DNA of 64,000 bases from NCBI RefSeq assembly GCF_003337375.1, contig NZ_QPJD01000010.1:1-64000 (forward strand), given 5' to 3'. The position numbers and the translations under genes were made by a program. The stretch is from Paenibacillus prosopidis. GTDB lineage: Bacteria > Bacillota > Bacilli > Paenibacillales > Paenibacillaceae. A model generated the notes under the pieces. That model saw only the letters and a program-made list of their open reading frames with translations. It was not told the origin of the DNA and searched no databases. Position 1 is the stretch's first letter, and each line of letters opens with the position of its first letter. Shown piece after piece: positions 1-8,328 of this stretch.

Positions 1-103
1 TGGGTTACCTATCTCCAGAGCAGTTTGAAGCTCTGTACAAAAAAAGTATTAGCTAATTGCTCTTATTTAGTGTCCACTTTCTTGACTGAGGTCCACTTTT
101 TGC
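1..103 (+). mobile_element. IS3-family element, right end with transposase C-terminus (partial)
   Basis: The first bases read in frame 3 as GYLSPEQFEALYKKSIS followed by a TAA stop at 54-56. This is the usual C-terminal tail of an IS3-family OrfB (DDE) transposase. About 20 bases further the sequence TGTCCACTTTCTTGACTGAGG resembles the terminal inverted repeat of IS150-type elements. Only this end lies in the window, so the left end and target duplication cannot be checked. The exact right boundary (around 97-103) is a guess. Confidence 0.6.
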
Positions 104-271
104 GTTAACTGGCAGTATTACACAATACACGGAAAATCAGTGTGGTAAAATAATACCATTAAAACTACATCTTTAAATTACACTCCACACGTTTCATAAG
201 GATATTTCGCCAATAGCAGGCAGAACTGGCAAGTCCGCAAATGGAGCATTGAATTTGCACGTATGCGATAG

Positions 272-1240
272 TCAATTATCTAAATAACCATCAATCAATC
301 TGTGCACTTCCGTGTTTTCATTTATATGTACATTAATATTTCTAACATAGTAAGACTGAGAATATATCTGTGTTGAGTTAACGCGTTTATGGCCAAGGAG
401 TTGCATTAAGACTAGAATATGGACACCAGAATCCCTCATTAAAGTAGCAAAAGAGTATCTTGTACTATGAAGGGTGACGTCGGGCAAATTTGCTTTTTTT
501 AAAAAGAATTTTAATAAGTTGGTTACTGTTGTGTAAGTAATTGGACAGACATTTTTTGATTCGAATAAAAAGTCATCATCTTTTAATTCATTTAATGCAC
601 AGTAATTTTAAATGATTTCTCCGTAACCATCTCTTAGAGTTATAATTCTTTGGACATTGGTTTTGGTATCTAAAAGCATCAGACAATCGTCTTTAAAATT
701 AATTTGATTTACTCTCAAAGTTCGAATCTCAGAATTTCTACATCCTGTGGAATATAACAAAGAAAATAACAAGAGATCACGTTCAAGTTGTTCACTATAT
801 GTCACTATTGCATTTAGAAGCTTTAGAATTTCATGCCGGCTTAGTATACGGGTAGGCTTCTTAGTTTTTCTGAATTCTTTAAAATCAAACGTAATCTGAT
901 TCATAACATTTTTAAATCGGTATTTTTGCTCAAGATAATTAAAAAAGTGACGGAGAGCATATATGGTTCCACGCATCCAAGAGAAGCCACGATGAATATT
1001 TTGGTTTAAATAGCTGTCTATAATCAGATAATCTATAGGTCGATAAGTTAAAATATCCCCAGATGAATTTAGGACAACATAAATTCTCTCTAGATGTAAC
1101 TCGCTTAAATCAGTATTGGTTATTGCTGCGAGATTTTTCGCTAGATTTCTAAGATGTCTTATATATGCTATTAAGGTTTGCGGCTTTAACTTAAGGTTAG
1201 TATTTGAAAAAAGTTGAATTTCATCAATTAGTTTCTCCAT
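272..1240 (-). pseudogene. Tyrosine recombinase, third of three, interrupted by one in-frame stop
   Basis: Read on the minus strand, a 210-residue N-terminal part starts at ATG 1240 behind a GGTGG site. It contains the first catalytic Arg in STGCRNSEIRTL and ends at a single TAA at 608-610. The same frame continues without any shift through KDDDFLFESKN into the C-terminal catalytic half, with HSTRYSFATL, LLGHKRVNST and the nucleophile Tyr of TQIYSQ. All catalytic boxes of a phage-integrase-type recombinase are therefore present and only one nonsense codon breaks it. It overlaps the end of the upstream recombinase gene by about 17 bases, as expected for one transcript of three recombinases. 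It is probably inactive unless the stop is suppressed. Confidence 0.75.
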
Positions 1241-2312
1241 TCGTAGCACCACCATTCGGTATTAATTTTTGCATTAGCTTTTCAAAAGGGAAGGGGAATT
1301 TCTCCATTACGTCATTTTTTAGGTCATGAGGGAGTAGCTTAGTATATACTCTGGTTGTTTCTATACTCTTGTGTCCCATTACTTGAGCTAATATATCTAT
1401 GCGCATTCCTATTTTGAGGCAATTTACAGCAAATGTATGTCTAAATGAATGAACGCTAAATCGCTGATCCATTTGTATTTCTTTTAATATTGATTTAACT
1501 GTTCGTTGAATATACTTGTTTGATAATGGTGGTCGATCTTCTCCGAAACCTTTAGTAAAAAGTGATTTTTCGTTATTGCGATTCCATTCCTTAATACCGG
1601 TTCTTTGAAGATAGCTAAGCACTATATTTTTAACTTCTGGATACATGGGGATATACCTGTCCTTGTAGCCTTTACTTTTTTTAATGAAAATTAGATTATT
1701 CAATACGTCAAATTGATTAATTCTTAGTTTTGTTACTTCACTTAAACGGCAGCCAGTTCCAAGTAAGAAAATAATTATTGTGTTGTTTAAATGAGGTCGG
1801 CTAGTGTGGTGACTTTTTATAATAATATTTGAAGCTACATCATCGGGTATGTATCGAGGTAGAATATCAGTAGTTAACTTTTCAAATCTTGGACGTAAAT
1901 CAATATTGATATATTTCATTATAAGAGAAAAGAAAAGCAGTTCTCTGATAATCGATTGATACGTATTAATTGAGCCTCTAGACAACGAACCACCGTCCCT
2001 AGAGATGCATTTTTCTAAAATGAATTCATTAAATAAGACTTCGGTAAGACCGAGTAAATCAATACTCGGATCGACCTCATTGAGAAAACTTTTGAATTGG
2101 GATAGGAATGAAGCATAATAAGAAATAGTTGTAGCACTCTTATTTGATTTTTTTACCGTACCCATAAATTCGTCAATGACTTCAATGATTGTTTTTAAAT
2201 TACTTGGCTCCTCTTGTTTACCAGAAATAAGCCTAAGGAAATCTTCTCTTTCAATACCAAAAGTTGAACATATTTCTTCAATGTTATAGTTAGAGTTTAT
2301 TGGAATTGCCAT
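1224..2312 (-). CDS. Tyrosine recombinase/integrase, second of three, intact
   Basis: This is a 362-residue DNA strand-exchange enzyme of the tyrosine recombinase family. The N-terminal SAM-like core-binding domain is about residues 30-140. The catalytic domain shows the full set: Arg in GTGCRLSEVTKL, Lys in KSKGYKDR, HSFRHTFA, MGHKSIETT and the nucleophile Tyr in RVYTKL. It starts with ATG behind GGAGGT and overlaps the genes on both sides (23 bases upstream, 17 downstream), which indicates translational coupling. Three consecutive overlapping recombinases fit a recombinase-in-trio (RIT) element better than Tn554, whose third gene is not a recombinase. It is the only intact member of the set. 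Confidence 0.85.
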   Translation of the reverse strand: MAIPINSNYNIEEICSTFGIEREDFLRLISGKQEEPSNLKTIIEVIDEFMGTVKKSNKSATTISYYASFLSQFKSFLNEVDPSIDLLGLTEVLFNEFILEKCISRDGGSLSRGSINTYQSIIRELLFFSLIMKYINIDLRPRFEKLTTDILPRYIPDDVASNIIIKSHHTSRPHLNNTIIIFLLGTGCRLSEVTKLRINQFDVLNNLIFIKKSKGYKDRYIPMYPEVKNIVLSYLQRTGIKEWNRNNEKSLFTKGFGEDRPPLSNKYIQRTVKSILKEIQMDQRFSVHSFRHTFAVNCLKIGMRIDILAQVMGHKSIETTRVYTKLLPHDLKNDVMEKFPFPFEKLMQKLIPNGGATNGETN

Positions 2313-2694
2313 TTTTATCGACCTCCAGTTTTGATAATGGATTGAATTTCAAGCTGTTCTTTAACAAACGCTTGTTGCTTCTATGAAGATAATACATTGT
2401 AGAAATCCAATTTAAATGTCCAAGACTTTGTACAACCTCATCGAATGAATTTCCATTTTCAAGAGCGTTGGTAGCATATGTATGTCTAAGAGATTTTGCT
2501 GAATAACGATTTTCACCAAAAGTCTTTATCGTAGTTTCATTAACAAATCGTTGTATTGTACCTGAACGTACAGGTTCTTTGTAGCAGGTTATAAACAAGG
2601 CATCACACTCAACTTCAAGTGTAGTACGTTGCTCCAAATATTTTTTTAGAGTAGTCTTTAGAGTAGAACTGATTTTTAAAATTTTTGCCCTGAT
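2290..2694 (-). pseudogene. Tyrosine recombinase, first of three, N-terminally truncated
   Basis: Only the C-terminal part of a tyrosine recombinase remains. It keeps KSLRHTYATNAL, SLGHLNWIST and a final Tyr pair in MYYLHRSNKR. The core-binding domain and the first catalytic Arg are missing. The open frame extends upstream only to a TGA at 2695-2697, and the only starts inside it are poor (TTG at 2637). The 3' end overlaps the start of the next recombinase gene by 23 bases, so it was once the first gene of the three-gene unit. The sequence upstream is unrelated, so the 5' half was probably lost by deletion or insertion. Confidence 0.65.
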
Positions 2695-2697
2695 TTC

Positions 2698-2905
2698 ATT
2701 GAATAGATGGTTAACGTTCGTTCGATGAGGTTAACATCGTATACACCTAAACTGCTCACTTCAATTGGGCGGCTGATATGCTCCCCAAATAGTAGACAGG
2801 TGAAATAATAAAACCTGCTGCTATGAGGGGAGCAGATCAAGGTGGAGGCCTTTTTGCTTTTTTAAAGTAGGAAATGATGAAAGTTTTAAATCAGCAATAA
2901 AAAAT
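2698..2905. other. Gene-free stretch with nested inverted repeat
   Basis: I see no convincing gene here. The sequence TGCTCCCC (2779-2786) pairs with GGGGAGCA (2827-2834), and inside them CAGGT (2797-2801) pairs with ACCTG (2813-2817), giving a two-tier hairpin. A short open stretch on the minus strand next to it could be the tail of a lost gene. The region may mark the scar of an insertion that removed the 5' half of the first recombinase. Confidence 0.4.
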
Positions 2906-2908
2906 CCA

Positions 2909-2938
2909 TTGACGATTGCTTATGTAAGCGTTTATAAT
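2909..2938 (+). promoter_or_regulatory. Promoter of ABC operon 1 with cre-like site
   Basis: A sigma-A type promoter is visible: TTGACG at 2909-2914, an 18-base spacer and TATAAT at 2933-2938. The sequence ATGTAAGCGTTTATA (2922-2936) covers the -10 region and matches the CcpA cre consensus except for one position, which suggests carbon catabolite repression of the operon. Confidence 0.7.
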
Positions 2939-2946
2939 TCAATCAG

Positions 2947-2970
2947 GTAAACGATTACGTGAACGATTAC
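2947..2970 (+). promoter_or_regulatory. Two tandem LacI-family operators
   Basis: GTAAACGATTAC (2947-2958) is followed directly by GTGAACGATTAC (2959-2970), two near-identical 12-base palindromic sites just downstream of the -10 box. The same core occurs before the lacI gene and before the secreted fructanase of this window, so that LacI protein is the likely ligand. Confidence 0.65.
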
Positions 2971-3063
2971 TTAATAGGAGATAAGGGATTGAAAGCGTTC
3001 TTAAAAAGTGCATTACGGAGGTTCTTCTCAAGAAGGGACCTTAATAGTTTTCTTATGAGGGTA

Positions 3064-3079
3064 ACGTAAACGTTTACGT
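3064..3079 (+). promoter_or_regulatory. Perfect LacI-family operator palindrome
   Basis: ACGTAAACGTTTACGT is a perfect 16-base palindrome with the central CG typical of LacI-family operators. It lies about 125 bases downstream of the promoter and 20 bases before the first permease ribosome binding site. With the tandem sites at 2947-2970 it would allow looping or roadblock repression. Confidence 0.65.
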
Positions 3080-3100
3080 ATTGATGGGAAGGTGGAAATG

Positions 3101-4069
3101 ATGATGAAGACGATAAGCCGGGATAATGTACGGCTGGTAAAGGAAAAGCCGGCAGCAAGCTCCACCAATCAAACATGGGTGAAAATGAAGCAAAACTATG
3201 AGCTGTACCTGTTCATGCTGCCGGTTGTTATTTTATATCTGGTATTTAAGTATTACCCGATGTACGGCGTCCAAATTGCCTTTAAAGACTTCAGGGCGAG
3301 CAAAGGAATTTGGGGAAGCGAGTGGGTCGGATTCGAGCATTTCATTCGTTTTTTTGAGGCTTATAATTTCTGGCCTATTATGGAAAATACGATTCTGCTT
3401 AGCCTGTATTCCTTGGTGATCGGTTTCCCTGTTCCGATTCTGGTTGCACTTATGCTGAATCAGATGATGGCCAAACGGTATAAGAAATTCGTTCAAACCG
3501 TCATTTATGCTCCGCACTTTATTTCAACCGTCGTGCTTGTCGGAATGCTGAATGTTTTTCTGTCCCCGAACAGCGGAATCGTTAACCACGTTATTACGTT
3601 TTTTGGCGGAGAACCGATACTGTTTATGGCGGATGAGGGATGGTTTCGTCCTTTGTATGTACTGTCTGGTATCTGGCAGGAAACAGGCTTTGCGACCATC
3701 ATATACTTGGCTGCCTTGGCCGGAGTAAATCCCGAGCTTCACGAAGCCGCCGTTATGGATGGCGCCAGCAAATGGAAGCGAGTCAGGCATGTAGATATTC
3801 CGGGTATTTTGCCGACGATTATTATTCTGATGGTGCTCGCTCTTGGAAACGTGATGAGTGTCGGGTTCGAGAAAGCGTTTCTGATGCAAAGCGACTTGAA
3901 TTACGGGGCGTCCAATATTATTCCGACCTATGTATATGAACTAGGTATTCAGAAGGCGCAGTACAGCTTCTCTGCTGCAATCGGCTTGTTCAATGCGGTT
4001 ATAAATGTGGTGCTGTTAGTTACGGTAAACCGTATAGCCAAGAGGCTGACGGAAACAAGCTTGTGGTAA
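3101..4069 (+). CDS. Sugar ABC importer permease, LplB type (operon 1)
   Basis: This is an inner-membrane permease of about 322 residues for a binding-protein-dependent carbohydrate importer. It has six hydrophobic segments, the first at LYLFMLPVVILYLVF, and the cytoplasmic EAA loop EAAVMDGASKWKRV that docks on the ATPase. N-terminal features such as KYYPMYGVQIAFKDF are typical of the LplB/YtlP-like group that imports oligosaccharides. I favour an ATG at 3101 or 3104 because GGAAGGTGG lies just upstream; earlier GTG/ATG codons at 3092 and 3098 are too close to it. The partner permease follows after 13 bases. No ATPase gene is nearby, so a shared MsmX-like ATPase encoded elsewhere is inferred. 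Confidence 0.9.
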   Translation: MMKTISRDNVRLVKEKPAASSTNQTWVKMKQNYELYLFMLPVVILYLVFKYYPMYGVQIAFKDFRASKGIWGSEWVGFEHFIRFFEAYNFWPIMENTILLSLYSLVIGFPVPILVALMLNQMMAKRYKKFVQTVIYAPHFISTVVLVGMLNVFLSPNSGIVNHVITFFGGEPILFMADEGWFRPLYVLSGIWQETGFATIIYLAALAGVNPELHEAAVMDGASKWKRVRHVDIPGILPTIIILMVLALGNVMSVGFEKAFLMQSDLNYGASNIIPTYVYELGIQKAQYSFSAAIGLFNAVINVVLLVTVNRIAKRLTETSLW

Positions 4070-4082
4070 GGAGGCAAAACCA

Positions 4083-4979
4083 ATGAATGCTCTGCTAAAA
4101 CGGAAAACAAAAGGTGATCTGTTGTTTGATATTTTGAATTACTCGATTCTGACCATTGGAATGCTGCTGATTCTTTATCCGCTTTACTTTGTTTTTATAG
4201 CATCCTTCAGCGATCCGAATCAGATTTACTCGGGAGATATATGGTTGTTTCCAAAAGGGCTTACCTTGGACGGATATGAGCGCATTTTCAGCGATTCGAC
4301 GATTTGGATCGGCTATGGGAATTCGCTGCTCTATGCCATAGTAGGTACGGCCATTAGCGTGATGCTCACCTTGATGGCGGCGTATCCGTTGTCCCGCAAA
4401 GATTTTGTAGGCCGCGGCGTGTTCATGTGGTTCTTCGTGTTCACGATGTTTTTTGGCGGCGGATTGATTCCTACTTATCTGCTGATCAAGGATTTGAACA
4501 TGATTAACACGATATGGGCGTTAGTTGTTCCGGGAGCGGCGGGCGTATTCAATATTATCATTGTACGCACCTTCTTCCAAAGCACGATTCCTGATGAAAT
4601 GCGAGAGGCCGCATTTATCGACGGCTGCTCGAACACGAGGTTTTTCCTGGGTATGGTCCTCCCTCTTTCGAAGCCGATCATTGCGGTCATGGTGCTTTAC
4701 CACGTTGTCGGCTTTTGGAACGGATTTTTCGACGCAATGATTTATTTAAATGAGGAAACGAAATTTCCGCTTCAGCTGGTGCTTCGGAACATTCTTGTTC
4801 AGAATCAGGTCAACTCCAGCATGATGATAGATGTTGAATCTTATGCCGCCAAGCTTCGTGTAACGGAGTTGATCAAATACGGCGTAATTATCATCGCAAG
4901 CCTTCCGCTGCTGATCTTGTATCCGTTCCTGCAGCGATATTTTGTCAAAGGGGTCATGATCGGCTCCATAAAAGGCTAA
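4083..4979 (+). CDS. Sugar ABC importer permease, LplC type (operon 1)
   Basis: This is the 298-residue second permease of the operon 1 importer. The membrane-spanning pattern, the EAA loop (REAAFIDGCSNTRFFLG) and the ending FVKGVMIGSIKG are characteristic of LplC/YteP-like subunits. AAGGAGG precedes the ATG by 7 bases. It pairs with the upstream LplB-type permease and with the lipoprotein encoded next. Given the GH32 genes in the same operon, the substrate is probably a fructan oligosaccharide. Confidence 0.9.
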   Translation: MNALLKRKTKGDLLFDILNYSILTIGMLLILYPLYFVFIASFSDPNQIYSGDIWLFPKGLTLDGYERIFSDSTIWIGYGNSLLYAIVGTAISVMLTLMAAYPLSRKDFVGRGVFMWFFVFTMFFGGGLIPTYLLIKDLNMINTIWALVVPGAAGVFNIIIVRTFFQSTIPDEMREAAFIDGCSNTRFFLGMVLPLSKPIIAVMVLYHVVGFWNGFFDAMIYLNEETKFPLQLVLRNILVQNQVNSSMMIDVESYAAKLRVTELIKYGVIIIASLPLLILYPFLQRYFVKGVMIGSIKG

Positions 4980-5077
4980 CAAGCCTGCTTACTCCGGTTA
5001 TCGCCGGGCTCCGTATTACCGCGGATCGGACTCGGATGATGATAGATAAATAAACAAAATTAAGGGAGGATCATCAA

Positions 5078-6706
5078 ATGAAAAAGACAGGGTCGATTGC
5101 TGTAAGTCTTCTTCTCACTGCAAGCTTGCTGCTTTCCGCTTGCGCCGACAACATAACAAACAAGGGACCAGATACCGGCAAAACGAATGGCAATGCAGCT
5201 AAGGTTGAGGGCTTTAATAAGGAAGGGCTCCCGATTGTCAACGATAAGATCACACTCTCGATAGTATCCCCAAAAGCGCAGCTTGCGCCGGAATACAACG
5301 AGATGGAAATCTTCAAACGGTTAGAGACCGATACGAACGTTCATATCGAATGGACGAATATCCCGGATACCGATTATGCGGAGAAGAAAAACCTGCTGCT
5401 TGCCAGCGGTGATTTGCCCGATGCCTTCTACAGCTCGCAATTCACTGATTATGAATTGATTACTTATGGCAAGGACGGGACGATCATTCCTCTGGAGGAT
5501 CTGATTGATCAATATGCTCCGAACTTGAAAAAGCTGCTGGAAGAAAGACCTGACCTTAAAGCGGCTATCACAGCTCCTGACGGCCATATTTACGGTCTTC
5601 CTACTTGGGAGGAGAATGAGCTCGGCACGAATCCGTTCTTCCATGTGATCAATACGGAATGGCTCAATAAGCTGGGCTTGAAATTCCCGGAAACGCTTGA
5701 CGAATACACGGCTGCGCTGCTTGCTTTTAAGACGCAAGATCCGAACGGCAACGGCAAAGCCGACGAAATTCCGCTTAGCTTTATGCATATGCAGTGGTGT
5801 ATGGACATTGCAGGTCTGTTCGGTGCGTTTGGCTTGCCGGACAATCTGGAGCACCGCATCGTAAGGGATGGAAAGGTTATTTTCACAGCCACTCAGCCTG
5901 AATACAAGGAAGCTTTGAAATATTTTAACGAGAAATGGTACAAACAAGGTCTTATCGATCCTGAATCGTTCACGCAGGATGCGCCGCAATATTTGGCCAA
6001 AGGTAAAACGCCTGACGCAACGCTAGGTTCCTACGTTTGGTGGGAAATCGAAGAGGTTGTCGGGACGGAGCAAGCGAAAAACTATGCTCTAGTTCCTCCG
6101 CTTACAGGTCCGACAGGCAAAAAAAGCATCGGAAGAGGCAACGGCGGCGGTCCGGGAAGAAACGCATTTGTTATAACCAGCGAGAACGAAAACCCGGAAG
6201 TGACAATGCGCTGGATCGATCAACAATATGAGCCTTATATGGCCGCTCAAATTCACTGGGGTCCGATCGGGGTTATTTATGAGAAAGACGCAAGCGGAAA
6301 GCTTGTTAACCTCCCGCTGGAGGAAGGCGTATCGATGGGTGAATTCCGTCAAAAGGTTGCTCCGAACGGAGCGGGCGTCATTACAAAGGAGCACTTCAAA
6401 ACAATCGTAGATATGGAGCCGCGCGCACAGCAGCGGAAGAAGGATCTCGAGCAATATTACGAGCCGTTTATGGAGAAGGAAAATTATCCGACGATCTTCT
6501 TCCTTCCGGAAGAGCTGGATACGATTAACCAGTTTGAACCGGAATTAATCAAATACGTGAATACGCAAAGAGCCAAATTCATCGTTGATGGCGTGACTGA
6601 CGCAGAGTGGGACAGCTATGTGAAAACCGTAGAGGATATGGGCCTGAGTAAATTGATGGAGATTTATCAAACCGCTCTTGACCGCTACAAAGAAGCTCAG
6701 AAATAG
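5078..6706 (+). CDS. Extracellular sugar-binding lipoprotein, LplA type (operon 1)
   Basis: This 542-residue lipoprotein captures the substrate outside the membrane for the operon 1 permeases. It starts with a lipoprotein signal peptide whose lipobox is LLSAC (Cys about residue 21), followed by a low-complexity Asn/Gly/Lys linker. The size and motifs such as KTQDPNGNGKADEIPLSF place it with the large LplA-like solute-binding proteins that take oligosaccharides. A GGGAGG site lies before the ATG. A perfect palindrome directly after the gene (6727-6750) probably stabilises its message relative to the downstream enzymes. Confidence 0.9.
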   Translation: MKKTGSIAVSLLLTASLLLSACADNITNKGPDTGKTNGNAAKVEGFNKEGLPIVNDKITLSIVSPKAQLAPEYNEMEIFKRLETDTNVHIEWTNIPDTDYAEKKNLLLASGDLPDAFYSSQFTDYELITYGKDGTIIPLEDLIDQYAPNLKKLLEERPDLKAAITAPDGHIYGLPTWEENELGTNPFFHVINTEWLNKLGLKFPETLDEYTAALLAFKTQDPNGNGKADEIPLSFMHMQWCMDIAGLFGAFGLPDNLEHRIVRDGKVIFTATQPEYKEALKYFNEKWYKQGLIDPESFTQDAPQYLAKGKTPDATLGSYVWWEIEEVVGTEQAKNYALVPPLTGPTGKKSIGRGNGGGPGRNAFVITSENENPEVTMRWIDQQYEPYMAAQIHWGPIGVIYEKDASGKLVNLPLEEGVSMGEFRQKVAPNGAGVITKEHFKTIVDMEPRAQQRKKDLEQYYEPFMEKENYPTIFFLPEELDTINQFEPELIKYVNTQRAKFIVDGVTDAEWDSYVKTVEDMGLSKLMEIYQTALDRYKEAQK

Positions 6707-6726
6707 TAGATAATCGTTGGCCGGGG

Positions 6727-6750
6727 CGGAACCTTCAATTGAAGGTTCCG
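6727..6750 (+). other. Intercistronic perfect hairpin after binding-protein gene
   Basis: Twelve bases (CGGAACCTTCAA) are followed at once by their exact reverse complement, giving a 24-base perfect palindrome between the lipoprotein gene and the GH32 gene. There is no U-run after it, so it is more likely an mRNA-stabilising or partial-termination hairpin than a full terminator. A similar structure follows the binding-protein gene of operon 2. Confidence 0.6.
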
Positions 6751-6796
6751 TCACCTCCATTGATAAGCATCGAACGATAAGAGGAGAGAGACACAT

Positions 6797-8299
6797 ATGA
6801 ATCCTATTTATGATAACCCGTTACGCCCGCAATTTCATTTTACGCCTGCTGCTAATTGGCTAAACGATCCGAACGGGATGGTATATTTCGAGGGAGAGTA
6901 CCACTTATTTTATCAGCATCATCCGGAAAGTACGGTATGGGGACCTATGCATTGGGGTCATGCGGTAAGCAAGGATCTTGTTCATTGGGAGCACCTGCCT
7001 ATCGCGTTATATCCGGATCACAACGGCACGATTTTTTCGGGGAGCGCTGTAGTGGATTGGAACGACAGCAGCGGCTTTTTCGATGGAAAAGCAGGGCTAG
7101 TCGCGATCTATACGCAAACCGAGATGATTCCGGATTCTAACCTCTCAAGGCAGCGGCAAAGTATTGCTTATAGCAAGGATAACGGCCGAACCTGGACTGC
7201 TTATTCGGGTAATCCCGTGCTTTCGGATGAACGATTCTCTGATTTTCGGGATCCGAAAGTATTCTGGCACCAAGATTCGAAGCGCTGGATTATGGTGCTT
7301 GCGGCTGGTGACCGGGTATGCCTCTATCATTCGCCTAATTTGAAGGAATGGACGTTTGCAAGCGAGTTCGGTGCAGAGGAAGGGTCGCATGCCGGAGTAT
7401 GGGAATGCCCGGACTTATTTGCATTGCCTGTTGAAGGAAGCACGGGGAAAGAGAAATGGGTGATGATCGTAAGTATCGGGGACGATGAAACGCTCCCTGA
7501 AGGCTCGAGAACGCAATATTTTATCGGTGAATTTGACGGAATCAAGTTTACGAACGACCATACGCCGGAGTCGGTGCTATGGATGGATCACGGCCGCGAT
7601 AACTATGCAGGCGTAACCTGGTCGGATGCGCCGGAACTAACTGGAGCGCGGCTGTGCATCGGATGGATGAACAACTGGAAATATGCCAACCTGATCCCGA
7701 CGGCTGAATGGCGCGGCGCAATGACTATACCCCGCAAACTTACGCTGCGTGAGCGGGCGGACGGTATCCGTCTCGTTCAGGAAGTGCCGGACGAGATGAG
7801 AAAGCTGCGTTTGGATGGCTTCGATTGGCGGGATGAACTAATCGTTCCGGGAAGCAATCTACTGGTCGGTCATAAGGGCGAGTTATTCGAAATTTCAGCC
7901 GAATTCGAGTTAGACACAGCATCTGAGTTCGGCTTTAAGCTAAGAACAAGCGATGAAAATGAGACAATCGTCGGTTACAATACGGCTGACTCCCAGTTGT
8001 TTATTGATAGAACTAAATCGGGGATCATCGATTTTCATACGCAATTCGGCTGCAGGCATAGTTCGCAGCTTGAACCAGATGATGGTCGAATTAAGCTTCA
8101 ATTGTGGGTTGACCGGTCGTCAGTCGAGGTATTTGCTGATAACGGGGGGCTTGTCATGACCGATCAGCTGTTTCCGCTTGAAGGCAGTGATGGAATCGAG
8201 ATCTATGCGTTGGGCGGCGTTGTTTGGCTTCGTTCGTTACAAATATATCCGTTAAAATCCGCTTACGCGCCCATGGTAACAGAAACCGTAGGAAAATAA
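6797..8299 (+). CDS. Cytoplasmic GH32 beta-fructosidase
   Basis: This 500-residue enzyme hydrolyses beta-fructosyl bonds (sucrose, levan or inulin oligosaccharides). The five-bladed propeller domain carries the three GH32 catalytic acids: nucleophile Asp24 in WLNDPNG, transition-state stabiliser Asp152 in FRDPKV, and acid/base Glu203 in WECPDLF. A beta-sandwich follows from about residue 330, with FIDRTKSG and VEVFADNGG. There is no signal peptide, so it should act on sugars brought in by the permeases encoded just upstream. It closely resembles the first catalytic domain of the secreted 1949-residue protein (GHAVSKDLV, IFSGS, WMNNW in the same places). The next gene begins about 30 bases after its stop. 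Confidence 0.9.
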   Translation: MNPIYDNPLRPQFHFTPAANWLNDPNGMVYFEGEYHLFYQHHPESTVWGPMHWGHAVSKDLVHWEHLPIALYPDHNGTIFSGSAVVDWNDSSGFFDGKAGLVAIYTQTEMIPDSNLSRQRQSIAYSKDNGRTWTAYSGNPVLSDERFSDFRDPKVFWHQDSKRWIMVLAAGDRVCLYHSPNLKEWTFASEFGAEEGSHAGVWECPDLFALPVEGSTGKEKWVMIVSIGDDETLPEGSRTQYFIGEFDGIKFTNDHTPESVLWMDHGRDNYAGVTWSDAPELTGARLCIGWMNNWKYANLIPTAEWRGAMTIPRKLTLRERADGIRLVQEVPDEMRKLRLDGFDWRDELIVPGSNLLVGHKGELFEISAEFELDTASEFGFKLRTSDENETIVGYNTADSQLFIDRTKSGIIDFHTQFGCRHSSQLEPDDGRIKLQLWVDRSSVEVFADNGGLVMTDQLFPLEGSDGIEIYALGGVVWLRSLQIYPLKSAYAPMVTETVGK

Positions 8300-8328
8300 C
8301 GATAAGAAATGCGGGAGGACGAGTGTTC

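Noticed and set aside
1224-2312. The intact recombinase as the integrase of the cassette-like array
   Set aside because: It lies over 40 kb away within its own three-gene element and shows no attachment-like repeats similar to the array junctions; a link cannot be supported.
2947-3079. Repeated GTAAACG blocks as a possible CRISPR or iteron array
   Set aside because: The units are short palindromes at a promoter, also found singly before lacI and the fructanase, which fits operators better. No spacers or cas genes are present.
5000-5040. CCGG-rich short inverted repeats between the permease and lipoprotein genes of operon 1
   Set aside because: Stems are only 4-5 bases with mismatches; not distinguishable from chance.
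8224-8328. Upstream extension of the LamG-GH32 gene into the preceding gene
   Set aside because: It would overlap the previous GH32 gene by 76 bases. A GGGAGG site correctly placed before ATG 8329 supports the shorter start.
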